From an uncultured Bacteriovorax sp. (GTDB lineage Bacteria > Bdellovibrionota > Bacteriovoracia > Bacteriovoracales > Bacteriovoracaceae), in NCBI GenBank assembly GCA_946480715.1, contig CAMLKK010000023.1, positions 1 through 48,382 of the forward strand: 48,382 nucleotides of DNA, read 5' to 3'. Shown piece by piece: positions 7,606-17,558 of the stretch (positions are counted from its first letter, which is position 1; each line of letters opens with the position of its first letter). Under the pieces are notes generated by a model. It saw nothing but the letters and a program-made list of their open reading frames with translations, did no database searches and was not told the DNA's origin. The translations under genes and the position numbers were made by a program.

Positions 7606-8210
7606 GCGTTCTACTTCTGATTTCGTTTTTCCTGTCCTCATGCGCGAGTTTGAAGACAGGAAAACTAACCGGCAGAGAAGCGCTCTCTGAATTTAAAAAA
7701 ATATGTTTAAATAGTTCGGGAAAAGGTCGCATTGAACTTTTAACGACGAAACATACTTTTTCCTATGAAGCCGTTCTTCAAAAAAATAAAAATCGTTTTG
7801 ATCTCGCTTTAGATTTTCCGATCGTAGGGGAAAAATTATTGAGTTTAAGTCTCAATCCCGAGGTGGTTAACCGCGATATTAAAAATTCTGAGATCTCAGA
7901 ACTCCTCAAAGATCATATTGGGCCGCGTGAAGATCGGGCGAGAATCGCCAAGGCCGTTGAAGAATTTTTTGTTTTCGCATCTGACTTTTTAAGATTCAGG
8001 GCCAACGACATCGTTCCATCTCACTATGCATTAGAAATGAAAGATGGACATTTTTTATTGGAACGCACGACACCATCTTATAGATTTGTTGTAGATAACT
8101 TCGCAGCTAATGAAAAATTCTTTGAAAGAACTGTCTTTAAAATTTATATCAAAGACCATTCTCCTGATGCCATTGTGACACTGTTTTTAGTTCCGCAAGC
8201 CTGTGAATAA
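7551..8210 (+). CDS. Small lipoprotein, LolB-like in appearance, apparently starting at an ATT codon
   Basis: A conventional start (TTG at 7650) gives a protein beginning KTGKLTGREALSEF without any export signal. Reading the same frame upstream, it stays open to 7539 and encodes a good lipoprotein signal peptide: basic n-region KNFRRPRK, hydrophobic stretch VLLLISFFLS and lipobox LSSC-A. No ATG, GTG or TTG lies ahead of that signal. ATT at 7551 does, and AAGGAAAG stands about seven bases before it, so I place the start there (219 residues, 55-base overlap with the TPR gene). The mature part contains GKGRIELLTTKHTFSYEAV and FDLALDFPIVGEKLLSLSL, which look like the curved sheet of LolA/LolB-type lipoprotein carriers. 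That function is an inference with modest support. A frameshift or sequencing error is the main alternative. Confidence 0.65.
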   Translation: MKNFRRPRKISSPSFSSLSVLLLISFFLSSCASLKTGKLTGREALSEFKKICLNSSGKGRIELLTTKHTFSYEAVLQKNKNRFDLALDFPIVGEKLLSLSLNPEVVNRDIKNSEISELLKDHIGPREDRARIAKAVEEFFVFASDFLRFRANDIVPSHYALEMKDGHFLLERTTPSYRFVVDNFAANEKFFERTVFKIYIKDHSPDAIVTLFLVPQACE

Positions 8211-8259
8211 ATAAAGTTTCGTCACGCGCAATCTCCGCAAAAAAAAATTCCCAAAATGA

Positions 8260-8289
8260 ATGACAAAAGAGGCTATTCATAGCTATAAA
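8260..8289 (+). promoter_or_regulatory. Sigma-70-like promoter for the peptide ABC transporter operon
   Basis: ATGACA (8260-8265) and TATAAA (8284-8289) are separated by 18 bases, giving a predicted transcript start near 8296 and a leader of about 36 bases before the ATG at 8333. Read by eye only. Confidence 0.45.
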
Positions 8290-8332
8290 TAAAAGTCCGA
8301 CCATTTTATTTTGTTAATAAAGGATTTTGAAA

Positions 8333-10105
8333 ATGAAAATGCGAAACATCTTTTTGACGTTTACTAGTGTCCTCGTCGCTTTTTCACTACTAGTTGTTAC
8401 TGGTTGTGCAAAAAAGCAAAACGCAAGCGAGCGCGTCCTGAACATTATCAGCCCAGCTGAGATTAAGGGATACGATCCAATTATGGCCGATGACCTTTAT
8501 TCTGGTCGCGAAATCGGAAAAATCTATGAAGGCCTTTTGGCTTATCACTGGTTGAAGATGCCATATGAACTTATTCCAAACCTTGCGGAGTCAATGCCGG
8601 AAGTTTCAAAAGATGGAATCACATACACTTTCAAAATCAGAAAAGGCGTAGTCTTCCAAGACGATGCTGCTTTCCCGAATGGTAAAGGAAGAGAAGTTGA
8701 AGCTTCAGACTTCGTTTACTCAATCAAGCGTCTTGCAGATTCAAAAAACCAAGCAAACGGCTGGTGGATCCTTGATGGCAAATTAAAAGGTCTTAACGAG
8801 TGGAGAGCTAAAAACGAAAAACTTCCAGTCACAAATTACGATGAAGAAGTTGAAGGTTTAAAAGCTCTTGATAAGTACACACTTCAATTCCAACTTGCGA
8901 AACCATTCCCACAATTCCTTTATGCTCTAGCAATGGGATTTACTGCGGTTGTTTCAAAAGAAGTTGTTGCTAAATACGGTAAAGAATTTATCAACCACCC
9001 AGTAGGAACTGGACCATACGTTCTTCCAAAGTTCGACCAAGGAAAACGTATCACTTATACAAAGAACCCAACTTTCAGAGAGAAGCTTTATCCTTCAGAC
9101 GCTTCACCTGAATACAAACACCTTCTTGCTGACGCTGGAAAAAAACTTCCACTAGTAGATAAGATCGTTGTTCACGTTATGGTTGAATCTCAACCTGCTT
9201 GGTTAAAATTCAATAAAGGTGAAATTGACTGGTACGGAGTTCCGAAAGATAACTTCGCAACTGCAATTAAAGACAACAAGCTTTCTCCAGAGCTTGAAAA
9301 ACTTGGTTTAACTCTTACGATCTCTCCACAGTTAGACTTAACGTACACAGCGTTTAACTATGAAAACAAACTTTTCAACAACGTTAACCTAAGAAGAGCG
9401 ATCTCTTTAGCTTTCGATGAAGCGAAATCAAACGTCCTTTTCTATAACAATACGTCGTTCTCTGCTCAAGGTGCTATTCCTCCTGGGATTGCAGGAACTG
9501 CAGCAAAAGATTATGTAAATCCTTATAAAGGACCAAACCTAGAAAAAGCTAAAGAGTTTATGAAACTTGCTGGCTACCCAGACGGAAAAGGTTTACCAGA
9601 AATTACTTACGACATTCCAGATTCAACAACATCTCGTCAGATGGGAGAGTTCTTCCAGAAGCAAATGGAGCAAATCGGAATCAAGATCAAAGTATCTGCT
9701 TCTCCATGGCCAGAATTCCAAGCAAAACTTAAAAAGCGTGGAGTTCAAATGTTCGGTGCTGCTTGGGGAGCTGATTACCCAGATGCAGAAAACTTCCTAC
9801 AACTTTTCTACGGACCAAATAGTTCACCAGGAGCAAACAGCTCGAACTACAACAATCCTCAATACAACAAAGAATTCGAACAAGCTGTTGTTATGCAAGA
9901 TTCTCCAGAGAGAACTGCTCGTTACGAAAAACTTAATAAGTTCCTAGCGGAAGAAGTTGTTGTTCTTTTCAACATGCACCGCCAGGCTTACACGCTTCAA
10001 CAAGGGTGGCTACGTAACTATCGTCCAAGTGATCTTCACCACGATTCTTACCAGTACATCAATATTGATACGGCCAAGAAAGAAGAGTTGTTGAAAAAAT
10101 TTTAA
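8333..10105 (+). CDS. oppA: Peptide ABC transporter substrate-binding lipoprotein (family 5, OppA/DppA type)
   Basis: Periplasmic peptide-binding lipoprotein that feeds the downstream permease. The signal peptide ends with lipobox VTGC (LLVVTGCAKKQ), so the mature protein is lipid-anchored. Family 5 hallmarks are visible: the early segment ISPAEIKGYDPIMADD, YTFKIRKGVVFQDD near residue 105, ASDFVYSIKRL, and NLRRAISLAFDE near residue 350 with the following GAIPPGIAG. Length (591 residues) is normal. Of three in-frame starts (TTG 8327, ATG 8333, ATG 8339), 8333 is best placed relative to AAAGGA at 8319-8324. It is the first gene of a five-gene operon with spacing of 14 bases to oppB. Specificity (di-, oligo- or murein peptide) cannot be told from sequence; a protein-digesting predator would make use of any of these. 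Confidence 0.9.
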   Translation: MKMRNIFLTFTSVLVAFSLLVVTGCAKKQNASERVLNIISPAEIKGYDPIMADDLYSGREIGKIYEGLLAYHWLKMPYELIPNLAESMPEVSKDGITYTFKIRKGVVFQDDAAFPNGKGREVEASDFVYSIKRLADSKNQANGWWILDGKLKGLNEWRAKNEKLPVTNYDEEVEGLKALDKYTLQFQLAKPFPQFLYALAMGFTAVVSKEVVAKYGKEFINHPVGTGPYVLPKFDQGKRITYTKNPTFREKLYPSDASPEYKHLLADAGKKLPLVDKIVVHVMVESQPAWLKFNKGEIDWYGVPKDNFATAIKDNKLSPELEKLGLTLTISPQLDLTYTAFNYENKLFNNVNLRRAISLAFDEAKSNVLFYNNTSFSAQGAIPPGIAGTAAKDYVNPYKGPNLEKAKEFMKLAGYPDGKGLPEITYDIPDSTTSRQMGEFFQKQMEQIGIKIKVSASPWPEFQAKLKKRGVQMFGAAWGADYPDAENFLQLFYGPNSSPGANSSNYNNPQYNKEFEQAVVMQDSPERTARYEKLNKFLAEEVVVLFNMHRQAYTLQQGWLRNYRPSDLHHDSYQYINIDTAKKEELLKKF

Positions 10106-10119
10106 TCGGTGAATAATTA

Positions 10120-11061
10120 ATGAATCTCTATTTTTATATTCTACGCAGACTCCTTTACGTCATTCCTGTTCTACTAGGAGTCTGCTTTATCATCTTTATT
10201 ATCTTTAACGTTGTAGCGCCTGACCCAGCATTTATTTTGTTGGGTCGCCACGCTACTGTTGAACAAATCGCGACACTCCATCGCGAGCTTGGTCTTGATA
10301 AACCATTTTGGAATCAATATCTCGATATCGTGAAGTCTGCCTTCACGTTCGACTTTGGTTATTCATGGTCATCGAAGCAAAATATTTGGGAACTCATTAA
10401 AGCAGGTTCTATTCCTTCTTTAAGCATCACTGTTCCGGTATTCGTGTTGACGAACATTTTCTCAATCTCACTTGCTCTGCTTGTTGCGTTTTACCGTGGC
10501 AAATTGATCGATAAGATTGTTTTGATTGTTTCAATCGCGATGATGAGTATTCCAAGCTTGGCCTACATCCTTTTTGGACAGTGGTTCCTGGCTTACGAAT
10601 TAGGATGGTTTGAAATTTCGGGATACGAGCATGGATTCCCGTACTTCATTCCATACATCATTCTTCCTGTTTTCCTGTACGTGTTTATTGGTCTTGGACC
10701 AGATACACGTTTCTATCGCGCTATTATTCTCGACGAAGTTTACCAAGACTACGTTCGTACAGCGCGCGCGAAAGGACTGACTGAAACTGTGATCATGTTC
10801 AAACATGTTCTTAAGAACGCTATGATCCCGATCCTTACTTACGTCATTATCCAGATCCCTACACTGATTATTGGTTTCCTTCTGCTTGAATCATTCTTCT
10901 CAATTCCAGGATTGGGTGGACTCACGTTGAAAGCAATCAACAACAGTGACTTTCCCGTGATCAAAGCAATGACGATTATGACAGCAGTAGGTTTTATTCT
11001 CTTTAACGTACTGACTGACGTTCTCTACACTGTGGTCGATCCACGTATGAAATTGAAATAG
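10120..11061 (+). CDS. oppB: Peptide ABC transporter permease, OppB/DppB type
   Basis: Inner-membrane permease, 313 residues. The N-terminus RRLLYVIPVLLGVCFIIFII is the standard first helix of OppB-type proteins, followed by a periplasmic loop and five more membrane segments. The coupling (EAA-like) loop is visible as YVRTARAKGLTETVIMFKHV at about residues 210-229, and the C-terminus VDPRMKLK is typical. GGTGA precedes the ATG by eight bases. It sits between the binding lipoprotein and OppC, 11 bases before the latter, and would form the heterodimeric channel with it. Confidence 0.93.
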   Translation: MNLYFYILRRLLYVIPVLLGVCFIIFIIFNVVAPDPAFILLGRHATVEQIATLHRELGLDKPFWNQYLDIVKSAFTFDFGYSWSSKQNIWELIKAGSIPSLSITVPVFVLTNIFSISLALLVAFYRGKLIDKIVLIVSIAMMSIPSLAYILFGQWFLAYELGWFEISGYEHGFPYFIPYIILPVFLYVFIGLGPDTRFYRAIILDEVYQDYVRTARAKGLTETVIMFKHVLKNAMIPILTYVIIQIPTLIIGFLLLESFFSIPGLGGLTLKAINNSDFPVIKAMTIMTAVGFILFNVLTDVLYTVVDPRMKLK

Positions 11062-11072
11062 AAAGGATATAT

Positions 11073-11978
11073 ATGACTTCAAGTGCTCAAGCTGTAGGTT
11101 CTGTTGAGACCAATGAACCAAAAAAGAAACAATCAAAGTCGTTATGGCAGCATGCTGTTCACACGATTATCAATGATAAACTTTCTCTAACAGCGCTTAT
11201 TATTGTTGCGTTTTATTTTATCGTTGCTCTTCTCGTTTTTATGGGAGTTTTGGCAAGTAACTGGGGATTAGAAATTGGTCCTTCGTATGCTCCTCCTAGT
11301 GCTGAATTTATTTTCGGTACAGATATTTTCGGAAGAAGCGTTTTTTGGAAAATGGTTAAGGGCGCTGAAACAGCAGTGGCCATTGGTCTTGCGACGGCCT
11401 TTATTTCCATCACGATTGGTACACTACTTGGGATGATCGCCGGGTATTTCGGTGGGTTGGTTGATGAGTTTATTGTTTGGTTCTATACAACATTTTCATC
11501 AATTCCAGGGATCATGCTTCTCGTATCAATTGCCTTTATTTTAGGGAAAGGTACGACGACTGTTTTCATTTCCTTAGGTATTACATCTTGGGTTGGTCTC
11601 TGCCGAATCGTTCGCGGTGAAGTTATGAGACACAAAGACCGTGAATATGCTCAAGCGGCCAATGCAATTGGAGCGAGCAATACACGAAAAATCTTTAAGC
11701 ATATCCTACCAAACATCTCGCACGTATTGATTATCAACTTTTCCCTAACGTTTGAGGCGGCCATTAAATCTGAGGTAATTCTTTCTTATCTCGGTTTAGG
11801 GGTACAAGGACGCCCAAGTTGGGGTACAATGATAGACGATTCAAAATTAGAACTAGCTCGTGGAGTTTGGTGGCAGCTTGGAGCTGCGACTCTTGCGATG
11901 TTTATTATTGTACTTTCATTTAACATTTTGGGGGATGCTCTTCGTGATGCTCTCGATCCAAAGTTAAAAGGGAAATAA
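11073..11978 (+). CDS. oppC: Peptide ABC transporter permease, OppC/DppC type
   Basis: Second inner-membrane permease, 301 residues. It has an N-terminal cytoplasmic lead-in with a Lys-rich patch, a first membrane helix ([20 protein letters not shown]), the OppC signature [20 protein letters not shown] near residue 85, four or five further helices and an EAA-like loop [20 protein letters not shown] near residues 190-209. It ends [13 protein letters not shown], typical for the family. GAAAGGA lies just upstream of the ATG. The ATP-binding OppD gene begins eight bases after its stop. Confidence 0.93.
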   Translation: MTSSAQAVGSVETNEPKKKQSKSLWQHAVHTIINDKLSLTALIIVAFYFIVALLVFMGVLASNWGLEIGPSYAPPSAEFIFGTDIFGRSVFWKMVKGAETAVAIGLATAFISITIGTLLGMIAGYFGGLVDEFIVWFYTTFSSIPGIMLLVSIAFILGKGTTTVFISLGITSWVGLCRIVRGEVMRHKDREYAQAANAIGASNTRKIFKHILPNISHVLIINFSLTFEAAIKSEVILSYLGLGVQGRPSWGTMIDDSKLELARGVWWQLGAATLAMFIIVLSFNILGDALRDALDPKLKGK

Positions 11979-11985
11979 GGAAGTT

Positions 11986-13002
11986 ATGAGTACTGAGAAA
12001 ATTTTAGAAGTAAAAGATCTTGTCGTTGAATTTAGAACTGACCGCGGAACTATCAAAGCGGTTAACGGTGTTAACTTTGACGTTTATAAAGGGAAGACGA
12101 TCGGTATCGTAGGTGAGTCTGGTTCAGGTAAATCTGTTTCTGCTCTAGCGATCATGGGTCTAATTCCAAATCCTCCTGGAAGAATTGCGAGCGGACAAAT
12201 TAACTTTAACGGAAAAAGTTTAGTTAATATGCCTCCTCATGAAATGAGAAAAATTCGCGGTAACAAAATCGCGATGATCTTTCAAGAGCCAATGACTTCA
12301 CTTAATCCGGTTTTCACAATCGGAAATCAAATTGAAGAAGTTATCGAACTTCACCAGCCGCAATTATCTAAAAAAGAAAGAGAAGCAAAAGCTATCGATA
12401 TGCTTCGTCTCGTTGGTATTCCTTCACCGGATAAACGTGTGAAAGAATACCCTCACCAACTATCAGGTGGTATGAGACAACGTGTGATGATCGCCATCGC
12501 ACTTTCATGTGAACCAGATATTCTTATCGCCGATGAGCCGACAACTGCTCTCGACGTAACAATCCAAGCTCAGATTCTTGAGCTTATGAAAAAACTGCAA
12601 AAGGAATTGGGAATGGGGATCATCCTCATTACTCACGACCTTGGTGTTGTTGCTGAAACATGTGACACAGTTGCGGTTATGTACTGTGGTCAGATCGTAG
12701 AAACAGCTGACGTTAAAACACTATTTAATCACCCAAGACATCCGTACACGAAAGGATTGATGGATTCAATTCCATCATTCGATTCAACTACCGGTCACAA
12801 GAAAGATCGTCTTAAAACAATTGAGGGAATGGTTCCTTCATTGTTCGATCTTCCACCTGGATGTAACTTCCAGGATCGTTGTATCAACGTAACGGAAAAA
12901 TGTCGTGGTGTTCAAGGGGAGCCAAGATTGATGGAAATGAATCCTAATCAACTTGCTGCATGTTTCAACCCTCTTAAACAATTCGAAGGAAAAGGACTAT
13001 GA
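11986..13002 (+). CDS. oppD: Peptide ABC transporter ATP-binding protein, OppD type
   Basis: Cytoplasmic ATPase, 338 residues. Walker A is GESGSGKS near residues 43-50, the Q-loop is [10 protein letters not shown], the ABC signature is LSGGMRQRV and Walker B is [12 protein letters not shown], with the H-loop in LITHDLG. After the core comes the C-terminal oligopeptide-transporter extension ([15 protein letters not shown]) and a cysteine-containing tail (GCNFQDRC, then further Cys at KCRG and ACF), the arrangement that in this subfamily can hold an iron-sulfur cluster. It overlaps oppF by four bases (ATGA), so the two ATPases are translationally coupled. Confidence 0.94.
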   Translation: MSTEKILEVKDLVVEFRTDRGTIKAVNGVNFDVYKGKTIGIVGESGSGKSVSALAIMGLIPNPPGRIASGQINFNGKSLVNMPPHEMRKIRGNKIAMIFQEPMTSLNPVFTIGNQIEEVIELHQPQLSKKEREAKAIDMLRLVGIPSPDKRVKEYPHQLSGGMRQRVMIAIALSCEPDILIADEPTTALDVTIQAQILELMKKLQKELGMGIILITHDLGVVAETCDTVAVMYCGQIVETADVKTLFNHPRHPYTKGLMDSIPSFDSTTGHKKDRLKTIEGMVPSLFDLPPGCNFQDRCINVTEKCRGVQGEPRLMEMNPNQLAACFNPLKQFEGKGL

Positions 13003-13973
13003 GCGAATATTTAATTGAAGTAAAAGATCTCTGCAAAACATTCCCGATCAAAGGCGGATTGTTAGGTAGAGAAGTGGGCGCGGTTAAGGCCGTGAACAAC
13101 GTAAGTTTTAAAATCAAAAAAGGTGAGACACTTGGACTTGTAGGTGAATCAGGATGCGGTAAAACAACTCTTGGTCGCTCGATTCTAAGATTGATCGAAC
13201 CTACTTCTGGTGAAATTATTTTCAACGGAAAAAATATCGTTAACAATTCTGCGAGTGAAATGCGTGCGATCAGAAGAAAAATGCAGATCATTTTTCAAGA
13301 TCCGTATGCTTCACTTAACCCAAGAATGACTATCGGAGACATCCTCTCTGAGCCAATGGACATTCATGAATTGCACACTGATAAAGAAGCACGTAAAAAA
13401 AGACTGCTTCAACTTCTTAACCAAGTTCAGTTGCCAGCAGACGCTTTAAATAAGTACCCACACGAGTTCTCAGGTGGACAGAGACAACGTATCTGTATCG
13501 CTCGCGCACTTGCTGTTGAACCAGAGTTCATCGTTTGTGATGAGCCAGTTTCTGCTCTCGACGTTTCTGTTCAGGCCCAGGTTGTGAACCTGTTAATGGA
13601 TCTTCAGAAAGAACTTGGTTTAACTTATCTTTTCATCGCTCACGATTTGAAAGTTGTTGAATACATCTCTAATCGTGTTGCTGTTATGTATCTTGGAAAT
13701 ATGGTTGAGGTTGCAGAGTCATCTGAACTTTATGGACATGCAAAACACCCTTATACTAAAGCATTGTTCTCAGCTATTCCTCAGCCGACGACTGATAAAC
13801 GTGCTGACAGAATTATTCTTGAAGGGGACATTCCAAGCCCAATGAATCCACCATCTGGATGTCATTTCAATCCAAGATGCTGGAATGCTTTAGATGTTTG
13901 TCGCAAAGAATTCCCAGCTGTGACAACTCATTCTCCGACTCACCAATATCGCTGTTATAATCCAAACAAATAA
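12999..13973 (+). CDS. oppF: Peptide ABC transporter ATP-binding protein, OppF type
   Basis: Second ATPase of the importer, 324 residues. Walker [11 protein letters not shown]-loop [11 protein letters not shown], signature FSGGQRQRI, Walker [13 protein letters not shown] and H-loop FIAHDLK are all intact, so both sites of the heterodimer should be catalytic. The C-terminus has the OppF-type cysteine tail ([15 protein letters not shown], then RCYNP). It is the last gene of the operon; a strong intrinsic terminator follows 10 bases after the stop. Confidence 0.94.
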   Translation: MSEYLIEVKDLCKTFPIKGGLLGREVGAVKAVNNVSFKIKKGETLGLVGESGCGKTTLGRSILRLIEPTSGEIIFNGKNIVNNSASEMRAIRRKMQIIFQDPYASLNPRMTIGDILSEPMDIHELHTDKEARKKRLLQLLNQVQLPADALNKYPHEFSGGQRQRICIARALAVEPEFIVCDEPVSALDVSVQAQVVNLLMDLQKELGLTYLFIAHDLKVVEYISNRVAVMYLGNMVEVAESSELYGHAKHPYTKALFSAIPQPTTDKRADRIILEGDIPSPMNPPSGCHFNPRCWNALDVCRKEFPAVTTHSPTHQYRCYNPNK

Positions 13974-13983
13974 CTCAAGTAAG

Positions 13984-14010
13984 GCCTCACATCATGTGAG
14001 GCTTTTTTTT
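13984..14010 (+). terminator. Intrinsic terminator of the opp operon
   Basis: GCCTCAC (13984-13990) and GTGAGGC (13996-14002) form a perfect seven-pair stem with a five-base loop, followed by eight T residues. Confidence 0.92.
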
Positions 14011-14086
14011 ATCTACTCGTAAGATTCCATCAATATTTTCTATTTTTTCCCGAAAAGTGCTAGGAGATGGCCCTTAAAGGACAAAC

Positions 14087-14977
14087 GTGAAAATTGAAGA
14101 AGTGAACATTGATGACATCAAAGACGACATCTTGTCGCCTGGTCGAATCGTTTGGATTCAACGATCAGGTTCGGAAGTTGTCATTTCTGCCAAAGGAAGT
14201 TTTCTCAATCTTGAGATGATTGCAAAACTTCAAAAAGGTGGACACAAAGTTATCATTCAAAATGATGATGAGACAGCTGTGCATGCTGAGTTTGCTGATG
14301 TTTATCGTGCGTTTTCCGAAGGCGAACAAATCAAACACAAATTAAAACATCGCAATGAATTTCTAGGTTTGTTGTTCAAAAATTATATTAATTCCAATCG
14401 TACGCAAGATGATCTGAACCAACTTGCATGGAAACTTTTTTCACAGCTTTCACGTGAGGAAGCACGCTCATATCTCAATCGAGATATTAACTTCTTCAAA
14501 CGTGGTATGAGTGTGGCCAGTTCATATGTGTTCTGTGCTTTCCTTATGGGACACTACGATACGCAATTCCTGAATAATCTTTTTACGACGACAATGAGAA
14601 ACTTGATGCAGTTGGGAACAGAACAACTCATAGGAGTACTCAAAAATAAATTAGAAATTATTCGTCAGCAACCGCATTTGAGCGAAGGCGATCACCAGTT
14701 TATTAAAACGATTAGTGATAAAGAAAATTTTCAACAGCGTTTTATGCTGGAGAAATTTGATGGATCCGGTGTTCTTGGAATCAAAACAGAAGATATGAAT
14801 GATCTAGAGCTAATTCTCAGCTCATTGAACTATTATTTTCAATGGACAGTGGATTACGAAGGAAAAAACATTCTGGCAGAGATTTATGATGGCAGATTTA
14901 AAATTAATGCCAAAGTTTTGAGTTTAATAAAAACAAACTTAGTGGCGTTTAGAACAGGTACTCAGGCCGTGGCCTGA
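14087..14977 (+). CDS. Unrecognised cytoplasmic protein, first of a two-gene unit
   Basis: A 296-residue protein with no signal peptide or membrane segment. The first 80 residues look like a small beta-rich domain (RIVWIQRSGSEVVISAKGSF; GHKVIIQNDDETAVHAEF); the remainder is predominantly helical and charged. I do not recognise the family. The start is GTG at 14087, supported by AAAGGA about six bases upstream and the absence of a better ATG. It ends 11 bases before the long coiled-coil gene, so the two are probably co-transcribed and may work together. The upstream gap (14011-14086) must hold the promoter, but no clear -35/-10 pair is seen. Confidence 0.75.
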   Translation: MKIEEVNIDDIKDDILSPGRIVWIQRSGSEVVISAKGSFLNLEMIAKLQKGGHKVIIQNDDETAVHAEFADVYRAFSEGEQIKHKLKHRNEFLGLLFKNYINSNRTQDDLNQLAWKLFSQLSREEARSYLNRDINFFKRGMSVASSYVFCAFLMGHYDTQFLNNLFTTTMRNLMQLGTEQLIGVLKNKLEIIRQQPHLSEGDHQFIKTISDKENFQQRFMLEKFDGSGVLGIKTEDMNDLELILSSLNYYFQWTVDYEGKNILAEIYDGRFKINAKVLSLIKTNLVAFRTGTQAVA

Positions 14978-14988
14978 TTGGAGTTTTT

Positions 14989-17499
14989 TTGACTATTGGC
15001 CTTAAGAAAAAAATCATCATGTCGCCGGAGCTTTTAGAAGCTCCAGTGGGTGCTTTTTTCAAAGGCATGGGTTGGGATATTGTTCACGAGACTGACGTTG
15101 AAAGTGTCGTTAATTGTGATTTCATTTTAGATGGGCATGTTCCAGAAATTATCGACTTTCCTCGTATAAAAACATCTGCAAGTATAGAACTTCCACCGGA
15201 ACTTGAAAAAAGTGTTCGCGGTGTTTTTGATCAAACTGCCCTAGATAACATTCATGTTCAGCGTTTATTGCACGCTCAATTTAATAATGGTCCAGAACAC
15301 GATTTTATTGAACGCTATTCGCAAAATCTGAAAAAAATGTTCATTCTGAAAATTCATGAATATCTCAACGTGGGATATTTTATCGATACCATGGTCATTG
15401 AAGCGTATAAAGCACAATTTGATTATGATCAAATTCGAACAGTGTTGAACGAACTTATTTTATCTTCTCTCAAAGATGTCGAGTTTTCAGAAATAGATCA
15501 GCGCTATGTTGAAGTGAACTATGCCTTTAACGAGAATGCATTTGCTGTACAAGTGACATTTGATAAAAAAGAATTCAACCTCCAGGAAGAATTTTTAAGC
15601 GCGCCAGAGAAAATAAATTTCTACAATAAAAAGACACAGTTTTTCGAAGTTAATCATTTTTCAAAACGCAATCGATTAACGGTCTCTGTTTTATGGTTCC
15701 GCGATCAGAAATTAAAAAACTTCCATGCGCATTTCTTTAATGAAATTACGACTAAAATTATTCAAGCAACTACACTTGAAGTAAAATCGGGTCTGGAAGA
15801 AAAAGAAGCTCTTAATTATAATCCTCGCGAGAACGAACAAGCTAAAAAATTAGGGCTTGCAAGAAAAATTGCTCTATTCATTCGCAACTATCGTAAAAAC
15901 GAAGAAGCACCTAAGGCCGTAGAGAAGCTCGAAATATTAGATGTTGAGTACTACATGACTCAGTACCCACGTCAGGATGCTCTGGCTGAAATTGATGATG
16001 AAATCAAAGGCTTCATTTTGAAACTTCTTCAAGATGAAAATCTCTATGATGGTATTAGTGATTTTGTGAAAAAAATTGCAGATACCAACCTTGATAATCA
16101 AACAGATGACATCAAAAGAATTCTCTCAGGAAAATCGTTAAGTGATATTGAAGAAACGTTAATGATTCATGGAAAACATGAGGATCTTGCTGGCGGTTTC
16201 ACACGAGTTAAAGGTGCGCCTGAAGAAGCAGATGATTTCAAGCAGACTATCTCTGGTGTTACACAAGATCTGACGAATGATCAAAAATGGGAAGTTCAAA
16301 AGTTAGAAATTTCTCAAAAGATTGAAGATGAGGTCTCTCGCATAAAAGGTGAGGGAAGAAATGTTCTAAAAGAAGATATCATTCGTGTTGTTTCAACTCA
16401 GCTCGATGCTTCTGAAGATGATGTTCGAATTATCGTTGGAGAAATCGTTGAAGAAGCCGTCGCTAAAGATGTCGTGCGCGCTGAAGTGGTTCCTCAGGAA
16501 GTCTTTAATCAAAAAGAAGCGGAGCTTGTTTCCCAAAAAACAAAATATGAATCGCAGATTGTTCGCATGAAAAAAGTCATGGAACAAATGAAAAATGAAA
16601 TGTTGAAAATGCGGGATGAAAATCTCAAACTTTCAAATGCCGAGTCACTTGCTGATAATCTTAAGTTAAAGAACGCATTAGCGAAGACAATGACTGCGCT
16701 TAAAAACAAAGACAAAATGCTAGAGAAAGTTCGCGCTGATTACGAGGCAGTTTTAAGTGCAACTCAAGAAAAAATTCATCTTACTGAAGAACGCTTACGT
16801 GATGTTCGAGAAGAATTTTCGCGAAGTTCTGAAAACGCAAATGTAGAAAGATTATCATTGTTAGAAAAAGACAATGAAGCTCTGGCCGCTCAGCTCGATC
16901 TTGCTAACAAAAAAATCAATGTCATCAGCGACAACATGGATAATAAAGATCTAAAAGAGAGTGATGGTATCCAGAAGCGTGATAAAGAAATCCTGACATT
17001 GAAAACAAGTATCTCGATGGCCCAAACACTCATTGAGCGCTTTAAGAAAGAAAAGGCTGAACTTGAACTTCGTCTAAGTAATGAAGCTGAGCACTCACAA
17101 CGTTTAAAAGACGAGTATGAAAAATTAAAAACAGCAACGATTCCAGATCAATCAGATTCAGAAGAAGAAATTCAAAATCTCATGATCGAGAAACGTAAAT
17201 TAGAAGAACAGAATAAGGCCCAGGCGCGAGAGTTAAAGAGTCTTGAACAGAAGCTTAAATTCGCCTCGTCCAAGATGGAATCAGAGCTTAAACGTAAGAC
17301 CGTGGCCGCCACTTCAAAAGGTAACGAAGCCTATATTAAACAGCTCGAGGTTGCGAGCCAAAGAGTCGCCGATGCGACGGCGGAAATTGCGGAAAAGAAG
17401 AAAGAGACCATCAAACTTAAACAAGAAAATACGGTTCTTCTCGCTAAGATCGCTGAATTGGAAAAAAAGCTGGGTCAATCCGACAAAAAAGCTGCTTAG
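14989..17499 (+). CDS. Large unrecognised protein with C-terminal coiled coil
   Basis: An 836-residue cytoplasmic protein. The first 40 residues (KKIIMSPELLEAPVGAFFKG, then DIVHETDVESV) have the look of a degenerate receiver-like or nucleotide-fold domain, but no catalytic residues can be named. Residues of about 80-320 are mixed alpha/beta. From about residue 450, and nearly continuously from 500, the sequence becomes heptad-like and rich in Lys, Glu, Leu and Asn (MKKVMEQMKNEMLKMRDENL), predicting a coiled coil of over 300 residues. The start TTG at 14989 is preceded by GGAG at five bases; ATG at 15019 is an alternative. Such long coiled coils are used in cytoskeletal or polar scaffolds, but no function is claimed. 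It is co-transcribed with the upstream unknown gene. Confidence 0.75.
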   Translation: MTIGLKKKIIMSPELLEAPVGAFFKGMGWDIVHETDVESVVNCDFILDGHVPEIIDFPRIKTSASIELPPELEKSVRGVFDQTALDNIHVQRLLHAQFNNGPEHDFIERYSQNLKKMFILKIHEYLNVGYFIDTMVIEAYKAQFDYDQIRTVLNELILSSLKDVEFSEIDQRYVEVNYAFNENAFAVQVTFDKKEFNLQEEFLSAPEKINFYNKKTQFFEVNHFSKRNRLTVSVLWFRDQKLKNFHAHFFNEITTKIIQATTLEVKSGLEEKEALNYNPRENEQAKKLGLARKIALFIRNYRKNEEAPKAVEKLEILDVEYYMTQYPRQDALAEIDDEIKGFILKLLQDENLYDGISDFVKKIADTNLDNQTDDIKRILSGKSLSDIEETLMIHGKHEDLAGGFTRVKGAPEEADDFKQTISGVTQDLTNDQKWEVQKLEISQKIEDEVSRIKGEGRNVLKEDIIRVVSTQLDASEDDVRIIVGEIVEEAVAKDVVRAEVVPQEVFNQKEAELVSQKTKYESQIVRMKKVMEQMKNEMLKMRDENLKLSNAESLADNLKLKNALAKTMTALKNKDKMLEKVRADYEAVLSATQEKIHLTEERLRDVREEFSRSSENANVERLSLLEKDNEALAAQLDLANKKINVISDNMDNKDLKESDGIQKRDKEILTLKTSISMAQTLIERFKKEKAELELRLSNEAEHSQRLKDEYEKLKTATIPDQSDSEEEIQNLMIEKRKLEEQNKAQARELKSLEQKLKFASSKMESELKRKTVAATSKGNEAYIKQLEVASQRVADATAEIAEKKKETIKLKQENTVLLAKIAELEKKLGQSDKKAA

Positions 17500-17514
17500 A
17501 GATCATTTTTTTAC

Positions 17515-17543
17515 TTGTCTTTCTCGGCATCATTCATTAAATT
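17515..17543 (+). promoter_or_regulatory. Candidate promoter of tRNA-Leu
   Basis: TTGTCT (17515-17520) and TAAATT (17538-17543) with a 17-base spacer lie 15 bases before the mature tRNA 5' end. Position and spacing fit a sigma-70 promoter, though both boxes deviate from consensus. Confidence 0.45.
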
Positions 17544-17558
17544 AGGACTCTCAAAAAC

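Noticed and set aside
7650..8210. TTG at 7650 as the start of the small lipoprotein gene
   Set aside because: The frame upstream encodes a clear signal peptide and lipobox, and no Shine-Dalgarno lies before the TTG.
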